Source of the DNA: Streptomyces hygroscopicus subsp. hygroscopicus
GTDB taxonomy: Bacteria; Actinomycetota; Actinomycetes; Streptomycetales; Streptomycetaceae
Assembly: GCF_030269125.1 (NCBI RefSeq)
Contig: NZ_BSSM01000005.1
Coordinates: forward strand, 62,001-126,000
DNA length: 64,000 nt
Reading direction: 5' to 3'
The notes under the pieces: generated by a model
What the model saw: the letters and a program-made list of their open reading frames with translations, nothing else
Database searches by the model: none
What the model was told of the DNA's origin: nothing
In this document: piece after piece, positions 55,467-62,746 of the stretch
Layout of the letters: each line of letters begins with the position of its first letter
How positions within the stretch are numbered: the stretch's first letter is position 1
Program-made: the position numbers and the translations under genes

Positions 55467-55988
55467 ATGACCTACCGCGTCTGCTTCGTGTGCACGGGCA
55501 ACATCTGCCGTTCCCCGATGGCCGAGTACGTCTTCCGCGCGCGGGTGGCGGAGGCCGGGCTGGCGGACCGGGTGGAGATCGACAGCGCGGGCACCGGCGG
55601 CTGGCACGAGGGCGAGGCCGCCGACCCGCGCACCGCCGCCGTCCTGAACCGCCGCGGCTACGACTGCGACCACGTCGCACGCCGGTTCCAGCCGTCCTGG
55701 TTCGCCCGCCGCGACCTCGTGATCGCCCTCGACGCCGGTCATCTGAGGGATCTGCGCCGTCTGGCGCCCACCGAGGAGGACGCGCGCAAGGTCCGTCTGC
55801 TGCGCGCGTACGCCCGCCGTTCGCCCGGTGCCCTCACGCCGGACGAGTCCCTGGGCGACGACCTCGACGTACCGGACCCGTACTACGGCGGTCCGGACGG
55901 CTTCGAGGAATGCCTTGAGATGGTGGAGGAGGCGAGCGTGGCACTGCTCGCCGTCGTACGGGAACACCTGGAAGGACGAGCCGCATGA
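55467..55988 (+). CDS. ptpA: Low-molecular-weight protein-tyrosine phosphatase
   Basis: A 173-residue LMW-PTP. The N-terminal P-loop reads VCTGNICRS (Cys-X5-Arg) and the general-acid Asp lies in VPDPYYGG. Length and motif order match PtpA of S. coelicolor, which dephosphorylates phosphotyrosine and influences antibiotic production when overexpressed (established there). Its stop overlaps the next ATG (ATGA), coupling it to a PLP lyase. Confidence 0.95.
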   Translation: MTYRVCFVCTGNICRSPMAEYVFRARVAEAGLADRVEIDSAGTGGWHEGEAADPRTAAVLNRRGYDCDHVARRFQPSWFARRDLVIALDAGHLRDLRRLAPTEEDARKVRLLRAYARRSPGALTPDESLGDDLDVPDPYYGGPDGFEECLEMVEEASVALLAVVREHLEGRAA

Positions 55989-57130
55989 GCGACGCAACCG
56001 TCGACGAGGGACCCGGCGACGGCACGCGCGCGGTACGGGCCGGACTGCCCGAGCCGGTCAAGCACGAGCCGACGCTGCCGGGCCCCGTCTTCGCCGCGCA
56101 CTTCCATCTGCCGGGCGAGGTGACGGGACCGTACTCCTACGGCCGTGACGACAACCCGACCTGGACGCTGCTGGAGAACGCCATCGGCGAGCTGGAGGCT
56201 CCCGGGCTGGCGGACATCGAGACGCTGGTGTTCGCCTCCGGCATGGCCGCGATCTCCGCCGTGCTGTTCTCCCAGCTGCGAGCCGGGGACGCGGTGGTGC
56301 TGCCGTCCGACGGCTACCAGGCGCTGGCGCTGGTCCGGGCCCAGCTGGAGGCGTACGGCGTCGAGGTGCGCACCGCCCCCACCGGCGGGGACGCCCAGCT
56401 GGAGGTCCTGGAGGGCGCGCGGCTGCTGTGGATCGAGTCCCCGTCGAACCCGGGGCTCGATGTGTGCGACATCCGGCGCCTGGCGGTCGCGGCACAGGCC
56501 CAGGGCACCCTGGTGGCCGTCGACAACACCCTCGCCACCCCGCTCGGCCAGCGCCCGCTGGCCCTGGGCGCCGACTTCGCCGTGGCCAGCGGCACCAAGC
56601 AGCTCACCGGGCACGGCGACGTCCTCCTCGGGTACGTGGCCGGCCGGGACGCCGAGGCGATGGCCGCCGTACGCCGCTGGCGCAAGATCGTCGGGGCGAT
56701 CCCGGGGCCCATGGAGGCATGGCTCGCGCACCGTTCCATCGCCACGCTCCAGCTCCGTGTCGACCGGCAGAACGCCACCGCGCTCGCCGTCGCCGAGGCG
56801 CTGCGGCAGCGGCCGGATGTCTCCGCTCTGCGCTACCCGGGGCTGCCCGGGGACCCCGCGCACAAGACCGCCTCGCGGCAGATGCGCCGCTACGGCTGTG
56901 TCGTGTCGTTCACGCTGCCCACGCGTGCGCGCGCCGAACGATTTCTCGCCGCCCTGCGCCTGGTGGAGGACGCGACGAGCTTCGGCGGGGTGCGCTCCAC
57001 GGCCGAGCGCCGCGGCCGCTGGGGCGGCGACGCGGTCCCGGAGGGCTTCGTCCGGATGTCCGTCGGCGCCGAGGACCCCGAGGACCTGGTGGCCGACGTC
57101 CTGCGCGCCCTGGACGAGTCGGCGGAGTAG
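55985..57130 (+). CDS. Cystathionine gamma-lyase/synthase-type PLP enzyme
   Basis: A 381-residue trans-sulfuration enzyme. The substrate/PLP motif YSYGRDDNPTW appears at about 50, the catalytic Lys in SGTKQLTGHGD at about 203, and the DNTLATPLG loop before it. Family members include cystathionine gamma-lyase, cystathionine gamma-synthase and O-acetylhomoserine sulfhydrylase; I cannot separate these by eye. Translational coupling to ptpA (4-bp overlap) is unusual. Confidence 0.88.
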   Translation: MSDATVDEGPGDGTRAVRAGLPEPVKHEPTLPGPVFAAHFHLPGEVTGPYSYGRDDNPTWTLLENAIGELEAPGLADIETLVFASGMAAISAVLFSQLRAGDAVVLPSDGYQALALVRAQLEAYGVEVRTAPTGGDAQLEVLEGARLLWIESPSNPGLDVCDIRRLAVAAQAQGTLVAVDNTLATPLGQRPLALGADFAVASGTKQLTGHGDVLLGYVAGRDAEAMAAVRRWRKIVGAIPGPMEAWLAHRSIATLQLRVDRQNATALAVAEALRQRPDVSALRYPGLPGDPAHKTASRQMRRYGCVVSFTLPTRARAERFLAALRLVEDATSFGGVRSTAERRGRWGGDAVPEGFVRMSVGAEDPEDLVADVLRALDESAE

Positions 57131-57376
57131 CCGGCTTCGGCGGCCTCTGGGAGGGATGCCGTCGGGCGCATGCCATGCGACGGTCCGAGCCTCCCCCCTC
57201 GTGGCTCGGACCGCCTTCGGTTCCGCTTGCGAAGAACCGTGCGACCAAGGCTAGTTGACTCTCTGTCAGTGTCCAATCACGCTGACGACAGGCGCCTATC
57301 GACATATTTATCGTTGACGCCTGCGGGGCCGGACGAGGTCGAGTGCAGGGCAGGGCAGGGCAAGGGAGGGCACGCC
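57131..57376. promoter_or_regulatory. LysR gene upstream region
   Basis: A 246-bp gap. Its right half holds an imperfect dyad in CTATCGACATATTTATCG (57296-57313), with a T-N11-A spacing, about 60 bp before the LysR start. This is a candidate autoregulatory site. Confidence 0.35.
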
Positions 57377-58282
57377 ATGGATCTGGCCTTGCTGCGCACC
57401 TTTGTCACCGTGTACCGGGCCGGTTCCTTCACCCGCGCCGCCGCCCTGCTCGGCCTCTCCCAGCCCGCCGTCACCTCGCAGATCCGCACCCTGGAACGCC
57501 AACTGGGCAAGCCCCTCTTCCTGCGCCACGCGCGCGGCGTCACCCCGACCACCATCGGCGACGAACTCGCGTACAAGGCCGCGCCCCACCTCGACGCGCT
57601 GATGGAGATAGCCGAGTGCCGCCCGGACGACGAGTCCTCGCCGGCGACGCTGCACCTGGCCGGGCCTCCCGAGTTCACCGCCGAACGGGCCCTGCCCGCC
57701 CTCGCCGAGCTGACCGGGGACGGCCGCCGGCGCCTCGCACTGCGCGTCTCCTTCGGAACCCCGGACGAGGTTCTGGAGGGGCTGGCGGCCGGCCGCCACG
57801 ATCTGGCCATCAGCACCGCCCGGCCGCGCGGCGCCCCGTTCACCGCGACCGCGCTCTGCGACGAGGAGCACGTTCTGGTCGCCGCTCCCCGCTGGGCGAA
57901 GCACCTCGACCCGGACGCGCTACGGCTGAAGGGGGCGCCCGCGCTCCGGGACCTTCCCGTGGTCGACGTCCATGAGTCGCTGCCCTTCGTCTCCCGCTAC
58001 TGGGCCTCCGTCTTCGACGCCCGTCCGGCCGCCCCCGGCACGGTCGTCGTCCCCGATCTGCGGGCCGTGCTCGCCTGCGCGACCGCGGGCGCGGGCCTGG
58101 CCGTACTGCCCCGCTATCTCTGCGCACCCGCCCTCGACCAGGGGGCGGTCGTGGCCCTGCACGACCCGGTGGTGCCACCACTGCGCACCTACTTCCTGGT
58201 CGTGCGCACGGGCACCCTCGCCCGGCCGCCCGTGGCCCGCGCCCATGAGTGGCTGCTGCGGGCGGCCGCGGGATGGTGCTGA
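57377..58282 (+). CDS. LysR-family transcriptional regulator
   Basis: A 301-residue regulator. The helix-turn-helix is at about 4-60 (LLRTFVTVYRAGSFTRAAALLGLSQPAVTSQI). The effector-binding domain occupies 90-295. The ATG at 57377 has GGGAGGG upstream. The nearest genes are a PLP lyase upstream and a NUDIX gene downstream; neither orientation shows the divergent arrangement that would name a target. Confidence 0.93.
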   Translation: MDLALLRTFVTVYRAGSFTRAAALLGLSQPAVTSQIRTLERQLGKPLFLRHARGVTPTTIGDELAYKAAPHLDALMEIAECRPDDESSPATLHLAGPPEFTAERALPALAELTGDGRRRLALRVSFGTPDEVLEGLAAGRHDLAISTARPRGAPFTATALCDEEHVLVAAPRWAKHLDPDALRLKGAPALRDLPVVDVHESLPFVSRYWASVFDARPAAPGTVVVPDLRAVLACATAGAGLAVLPRYLCAPALDQGAVVALHDPVVPPLRTYFLVVRTGTLARPPVARAHEWLLRAAAGWC

Positions 58283-58329
58283 GACCTTCGGGGACCACGC
58301 ACCGCGACGGCCCGGTGCCGGTTTGCGAT

Positions 58330-58343
58330 GTTTCACGTGGAAC
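58330..58343. other. parS site (13/14) upstream of the NUDIX gene
   Basis: GTTTCACGTGGAAC, one base from consensus, in the short gap before the NUDIX start. Confidence 0.85.
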
Positions 58344-58364
58344 CAGCCGGGCCACATTTCTCCC

Positions 58365-58847
58365 ATGACCGTCCGACCCGTGGTCAAGCGCACCGCCCGT
58401 GCCGTTCTGCTGGACGGTGACGACCTGATTCTGATCAAGCGCACCAAGCCCGGCGTCGATCCCTACTGGGTGACCCCCGGCGGCGGGGTCGAGCCCGGGG
58501 ACCCGACCGTCGTGGACGCCCTGCACCGGGAGGTGTACGAGGAGCTGGGCGCCAAGATCACCGATGTGGTGCCGTGTTTCGTGGACACCGTGGAGCACAT
58601 CGGTGAGGACGGCGGCGCGACCGGCGTGAAGGTGCAGCACTTCTTCGTCTGCCGCCTGGAGTCCATGGACCCGTCCCTGCGCCATGGCCCGGAGGTGGAG
58701 GAGCCGGCCGGCGAGTACGAGATCGTCCGCGTCCCGTTCACCCGCGTCGGCATCGCGTCCGTCCATCTCGTCCCGCTGTCGCTGCGCCACTATCTGGACG
58801 GCAACATCGAGGGCGTACGGGCCATGCACGCTCCCGACCTGGGATAG
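58365..58847 (+). CDS. NUDIX hydrolase
   Basis: A 160-residue single NUDIX domain. The Nudix box GGGVEPGDPTVVDALHREV, followed by YEELGA, fits G-x5-E-x7-R-E-V-x-E-E-x-G. It cleaves a nucleoside diphosphate linked to another moiety, but the substrate is unknown. The ATG at 58365 lies 22 bp after the parS site; an earlier overlapping frame is not supported. Confidence 0.9.
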   Translation: MTVRPVVKRTARAVLLDGDDLILIKRTKPGVDPYWVTPGGGVEPGDPTVVDALHREVYEELGAKITDVVPCFVDTVEHIGEDGGATGVKVQHFFVCRLESMDPSLRHGPEVEEPAGEYEIVRVPFTRVGIASVHLVPLSLRHYLDGNIEGVRAMHAPDLG

Positions 58848-58880
58848 GGGTACCGACCGCCGGGTGGGCGACGGGTCGAT

Positions 58881-58894
58881 GTTTCACGTGAAAC
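58881..58894. other. parS site between NUDIX and GNAT genes
   Basis: GTTTCACGTGAAAC, 14/14 match, in the 87-bp gap; 551 bp from the previous site. Confidence 0.93.
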
Positions 58895-58934
58895 GGGTGG
58901 ACGCCGGGGGCCTGCTTCGGACAGCCTGACATGC

Positions 58935-59801
58935 GTGCCAACTCCTTCCCTCGACGCACTTCCCATCCGCCGTCTGACGCTGCGCGATCTCCCCGCCTGC
59001 GCCGACCTGTCCGAGGACAGGGGGTGGCCACGCGAGGAACACAAGTGGGGCTTCCTCCTCACGGCCGGCCGGGGCTTCGGCATCGACGACCCCCGGGGTG
59101 GTCTCGTCGCCGCATGCGTCATCACCGAGTACGGCTCCTGGGGGCAGCCGGAACTCGGTGCCGTGGGTATGGTCCTGGTCGCCGAACGCCACGCCCGCCA
59201 GGGCGTCGGGCGCCGCTTGATGCGCCACGTGATGTCCACCATGGCCGGCACCCCGCTGACCCTCTACGCCACGGAGAACGGCCGCCCCCTCTACGAGGAG
59301 CTGGGCTTCAAGGTGACGGGCCGGGCTGAGATGCTCAGAGGCCGCTTCACCCCCGGTGGCCCGGAGACCGGAGTCAAGACGCGCTCCGCCACCGCGGAGG
59401 ATCTTCCCTCGGTCCTGCGACTGGACGAGGAGGTGTTCGGTGCCGACCGGACGCCTCTCGTCACGCGGCTGCCCGCCTTCGCGGACCAGCTCCGGGTGGC
59501 CGAGGAGGGCGGCCGGATCATCGGGTACGCGGGCGCGTGGCCCAACATGCACACCCATGTCGTCGGCCCGCTGATCGCGCGGGACACGGAGACCGCCCAG
59601 GCACTGGTCGCCTCGCTGGCGGCGGGCACGGACCGCCCGCTGCGCACCGACATCGACGTACGCCACGAGGAGCTGCTGGCCTGGGCGAAGGAGCGGGGCC
59701 TGGCATCGGTCACCTGCAACTCGGTGATGACGTACGGCATCGCCGAGCTTCCGGGCGACTGGACGCGGCGGTTCGCCCCGCTGACGGTGGCCGCCGGCTG
59801 A
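58935..59801 (+). CDS. Tandem GNAT acetyltransferase
   Basis: A 288-residue protein with two GNAT halves. The N-terminal half (about 10-135) carries the acetyl-CoA loop RHARQGVGRRLM. The C-terminal half (about 145-288) is degenerate at the equivalent loop (ARDTETAQALV). Such tandem proteins are often drug or aminoglycoside acetyltransferases or lack known substrate. The GTG start at 58935 has little ribosome-site support. It ends at the terminator at 59830. Confidence 0.85.
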   Translation: MPTPSLDALPIRRLTLRDLPACADLSEDRGWPREEHKWGFLLTAGRGFGIDDPRGGLVAACVITEYGSWGQPELGAVGMVLVAERHARQGVGRRLMRHVMSTMAGTPLTLYATENGRPLYEELGFKVTGRAEMLRGRFTPGGPETGVKTRSATAEDLPSVLRLDEEVFGADRTPLVTRLPAFADQLRVAEEGGRIIGYAGAWPNMHTHVVGPLIARDTETAQALVASLAAGTDRPLRTDIDVRHEELLAWAKERGLASVTCNSVMTYGIAELPGDWTRRFAPLTVAAG

Positions 59802-59829
59802 GGCGCCGTACGACGTCGTGGGACACGGC

Positions 59830-59860
59830 CAGGCCCCGCCGCTCGAAGCGGCGGGGCCTG
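59830..59860. terminator. 14-bp perfect hairpin between GNAT and HbpS-like genes
   Basis: CAGGCCCCGCCGCT (59830-59843) pairs with AGCGGCGGGGCCTG (59847-59860) around CGA. It is midway between the two convergent genes and serves both. Confidence 0.8.
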
Positions 59861-59881
59861 GGTCCGTCGCGGACCGGGTGA

Positions 59882-60301
59882 TCAGGCGAGTGCCTCCACG
59901 GCCGCGGTGGCGAAGCCGTGGTCCTGCTCCGGCGCGCCGCCACCGACACCGACCGCGCCGATCAGCCGGCCGTCGCGGCGCACCGGGACACCGCCCGCGA
60001 TGAACAGCAGCGGCCGGTCGAGGGCCGTGGGCAGCGTGTGGAAGAGGCCGCCCGGCTGGACCGCGTCGACGAGGTCGGCGGTGGGGGCGTTCAGCTGGAG
60101 CGCGGTGTAAGCCTTGCGGGTGCTGGTCTCGCCGGAGATCAGCACCGCCCGGTCGTCCCGGCGGAAGGCGAGCAGATGGCCGCCCGCGTCCAGGACGGTG
60201 ACGCTGACGGTGACTCCCGCCTCCTCGGCCGCCCGGCGAGCCGTGGCGACGAGCAGTTCGGCGTCCTCGGTGGTGAGCGGGGCGACGGCGGTGGTGGTCA
60301 T
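59882..60301 (-). CDS. GlcG/HbpS-family haem-binding-like protein
   Basis: A 139-residue protein of the GlcG/HbpS fold. The core reads GVTVSVTVLDAGGHLLAFRRDD, RKAYTAL, and PVRRDGRLIGAVGVGGGAPEQD. No signal peptide is visible, unlike the extracellular haem sensor HbpS. GAGGAG lies upstream of the ATG at 60301. Function is open; it is downstream of and likely co-transcribed with the MFS gene. Confidence 0.85.
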   Translation of the reverse strand: MTTTAVAPLTTEDAELLVATARRAAEEAGVTVSVTVLDAGGHLLAFRRDDRAVLISGETSTRKAYTALQLNAPTADLVDAVQPGGLFHTLPTALDRPLLFIAGGVPVRRDGRLIGAVGVGGGAPEQDHGFATAAVEALA

Positions 60302-60381
60302 GGATGTGTCTCCTCGGGTGTTGCTACGGGGGCCGCACCACGGTCCGGTGCGGGTGACGGGGGGGCCGCGGCGCGGGCGGC

Positions 60382-61593
60382 TCAGTGGTGGACGGCGGTG
60401 CGTCGGTCGGCGGGGGCACCGGAGGCGACCGCGGTGGTGCCGCGCGCGATGTCGCGGCGCTCCAGGGCCGCCGAGAGGACGGCGAGGACCAGGGCGGTCG
60501 CGGCGAGCGCGGCGCCGACCCAGTTGGGGGCCGTGTAGCCGAGACCGGCCGAGATCACCAGGCCGCCGAGCCAGGCGGACAGCGCGTTTCCCAGGTTGAA
60601 GGCGCCGATGTTCACGGCGGAAGCGAGCGTCGGCGCGCCGTGCGCCTGGTCGAGGACGCGCTTCTGCAACGGCGGGACGGTGGCGAAGCCGAGGGCGCCG
60701 ATCAGGACGATGGTCACGGCGGCCGCGATCTTGTTGTGGGCGGTGAGCGTGAAGAGGGCGAGGACGAGGGCGAGGGCACCCAGCGAGACGTAGAGCATCG
60801 GCATCAGGGCGCGGTCGGCGAACCTGCCGCCGACGAGGTTGCCGCCGACCATGCCGAGGCCGAACAGGACCAGCAGCCAGGTGACCGATCCGTCGGCGAA
60901 GCCGGCGACGCGGGTCATCATCGGCGCGATGTAGGTGACGGCCGCGAAGACACCACCGAAGCCGAGGACGGTCATCGCCATGGCGAGCAGGACCTGGGCG
61001 TTCTTGAAGGCGGCCAGTTCGTGACGCAGGTGCACGCCCTCGGGCCGGGGCAGCTCGGGCACCAGCCTGGCGATGCCGGCGAGGCCGACGAGACCGAGCG
61101 CGGCGACGACCGCGAAGGTGACGCGCCAGCCGACGTGCTGGCCGATCAGCGTGCCCAGCGGGACGCCGACGACGTTGGCGACCGTCAGGCCGGTGAACAT
61201 CATGGCGATGGCGCCGGCCTTCTTCTGGGGCGCGACCAGCTCGGCTGCGACGACCGAGCCGATACCGAAGAAGGCGCCGTGGGCGAGCGAGGCGACCACG
61301 CGGCCGATCAGCATGACCGCGAAGACGGGGGCGAGGGCCGACAGCAGGTTGCCGGCGACGAAGAGGCCCATCAGCAGCATCAGCATCCGCTTGCGCGGGA
61401 CCTTGGTGCCGAGCACGGTCATCAGCGGAGCACCGAGGACCACGCCGAGCGCGTAGCCGGTGACGAGCAGGCCCGCCGTGGGGATGGAGACCCCGAAGTC
61501 GCCCGCGACCTCGGGCAGCAAGCCCATGATCACGAACTCGGTGGTACCGATTCCGAAGGCCCCGATCGCGAGGGCCAGAAGCGCGAGAGGCAT
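60382..61593 (-). CDS. MFS transporter, DHA1 (AraJ/SetB-like) family
   Basis: A 403-residue exporter with 12 helices. The MFS motif A-like loop after TM2 reads TVLGTKVPRKRML. TEFVIMGLLPEVAGD near the N-terminus is typical of AraJ/Bcr-like proteins. I prefer ATG 61593 because GGGAAGG lies 8 bases upstream; the longer ATG at 61620 has none. It is divergent from the marR gene across an operator-like dyad (61647-61669), implying that MarR represses it. Substrate unknown. Confidence 0.9.
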   Translation of the reverse strand: MPLALLALAIGAFGIGTTEFVIMGLLPEVAGDFGVSIPTAGLLVTGYALGVVLGAPLMTVLGTKVPRKRMLMLLMGLFVAGNLLSALAPVFAVMLIGRVVASLAHGAFFGIGSVVAAELVAPQKKAGAIAMMFTGLTVANVVGVPLGTLIGQHVGWRVTFAVVAALGLVGLAGIARLVPELPRPEGVHLRHELAAFKNAQVLLAMAMTVLGFGGVFAAVTYIAPMMTRVAGFADGSVTWLLVLFGLGMVGGNLVGGRFADRALMPMLYVSLGALALVLALFTLTAHNKIAAAVTIVLIGALGFATVPPLQKRVLDQAHGAPTLASAVNIGAFNLGNALSAWLGGLVISAGLGYTAPNWVGAALAATALVLAVLSAALERRDIARGTTAVASGAPADRRTAVHH

Positions 61594-61621
61594 GGGGGTG
61601 ACCTTCCCAGACGATTGCATG

Positions 61622-61675
61622 AGCGCTTTGCGTGCTTCGACAATAATTGCAGACGCGGGCTATCTGCAAGCGCTG
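61622..61675. promoter_or_regulatory. Nested inverted repeats, candidate MarR operator
   Basis: TTGCAGA (61647-61653) and TCTGCAA (61663-61669) form a perfect 7-bp dyad with a 9-bp spacer. Outside it, AGCGCTT near 61622 and AAGCGCT near 61668-61674 form a second inverted pair. Both lie between the divergent MFS and MarR genes, so the MarR protein probably binds here and controls both. Confidence 0.65.
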
Positions 61676-61734
61676 GATGTTGCGGAAGGTGGTCTACCCT
61701 GGACGCAGCCGCTCCGGGACCGAGGAGAACGCCC

Positions 61735-62193
61735 ATGACAGCGACGGACCCCGCACTCACCGCCCTCGCCCAGGGCTGGTGCGCCCTCTCCGCACTGCAC
61801 GGAAGGATCGAGACGCACATCGAGCGCGCCCTGCAGGCGGGGCACGATCTCAGCGTGCGCGAGTACTCACTGCTCGACGTGCTGAGCCGGCAGCACGACG
61901 GCGAGGGCGGGCATCTGCAGATGAAGCAGGTCGCCGACGCGGTCGTGCTCAGCCAGAGCGCCACCACGCGCCTGGTGACCCGGCTGGAGGACCGTGGCCT
62001 GCTGGAGCGCTATCTGTGCCCCACCGACCGGCGCGGCATCTACACCAACGTCACCGAAGCGGGTCTGCGGCTGCTCCAGGAGGCACGGCCCACGAATGAC
62101 ACCGCCCTGCGCGAGGCCCTGGACGAGGCGTCGGAGAACCCCGAACTGGCCCCGTTGGTACGGGTGGTGGAGTCGCTGAACGTGCCCGCATAG
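61735..62193 (+). CDS. MarR-family transcriptional regulator
   Basis: A 152-residue winged-helix protein. The DNA-recognition region includes QVADAVVLSQSATTRLVTRLEDRGLLER and the wing DRRGIYTNVTEAG. ATG 61735 has GAGGAG upstream. It most likely represses the divergent MFS exporter and itself, and a small-molecule ligand would release it. Confidence 0.93.
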   Translation: MTATDPALTALAQGWCALSALHGRIETHIERALQAGHDLSVREYSLLDVLSRQHDGEGGHLQMKQVADAVVLSQSATTRLVTRLEDRGLLERYLCPTDRRGIYTNVTEAGLRLLQEARPTNDTALREALDEASENPELAPLVRVVESLNVPA

Positions 62194-62202
62194 GGTGCGG
62201 GC

Positions 62203-62655
62203 ATGGGAGAACTCGAGATACGGGCGGCGACCGCGGACGACCTTCCGGCGATCGTCGCCATGCTCGCGGACGACCCGCTGGGCGCTCAGCGGGAGTCCCC
62301 GGACGACCTGGCCCCGTACGGGGCGGCGCTGAAGCGCCTTGAAGCGGACCCGAACCAGCATCTCGTCGTCGCCGTGCGCGACGGTCGGGTGATCGGAACC
62401 CTCCAGCTCACGATCATTCCCGGGCTCTCCCACCGGGGCGCGACCCGTGCGCTCATCGAGGCCGTGCGCATCCACGCCGACGAACGCGGCAGCGGACTGG
62501 GCACCGAGCTGATCCGGTGGGCGATCGACACCGCCCGGCGGCTCGACTGCGTGATGGTGCAGCTGACATCCGACAAGAAGCGTCCCGACGCCCACCGCTT
62601 CTACGAGCGGCTCGGGTTCACCGCCTCGCATGAGGGCTTCAAACTGCGCCTCTGA
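62203..62655 (+). CDS. GNAT acetyltransferase
   Basis: A 150-residue single GNAT domain, 9 bp after marR on the same strand, so probably co-transcribed. The acetyl-CoA loop reads DERGSGLGTELI and the C-terminal HRFYERLGFTASHEGFKL is typical. In E. coli a comparable gene often acts on small amines. Its pairing with a MarR/MFS module suggests a detoxification role (inference). Confidence 0.9.
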   Translation: MGELEIRAATADDLPAIVAMLADDPLGAQRESPDDLAPYGAALKRLEADPNQHLVVAVRDGRVIGTLQLTIIPGLSHRGATRALIEAVRIHADERGSGLGTELIRWAIDTARRLDCVMVQLTSDKKRPDAHRFYERLGFTASHEGFKLRL

Positions 62656-62681
62656 GCCATGGGACCCCGGAAGCTGAACAA

Positions 62682-62734
62682 AGGGGTCGTGCCTCGTGTT
62701 TCACGTGAAACACGTCAACCGAGGCACAACCCCT
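62682..62734. terminator. Long terminator hairpin enclosing a parS site
   Basis: AGGGGTCGTGCCTCG (62682-62696) pairs with CGAGGCACAACCCCT (62720-62734), 15 bp with one mismatch. The 23-nt loop region carries the parS palindrome. It sits between the convergent GNAT and serine hydrolase genes, 27 bp after the GNAT stop. Confidence 0.75.
62698..62711. other. parS site in a terminator loop
   Basis: GTTTCACGTGAAAC, 14/14, extended by flanks to GTGTTTCACGTGAAACAC. It lies at the tip of the hairpin at 62682-62734. Confidence 0.93.
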
Positions 62735-62746
62735 GTCGCGTGCGGT

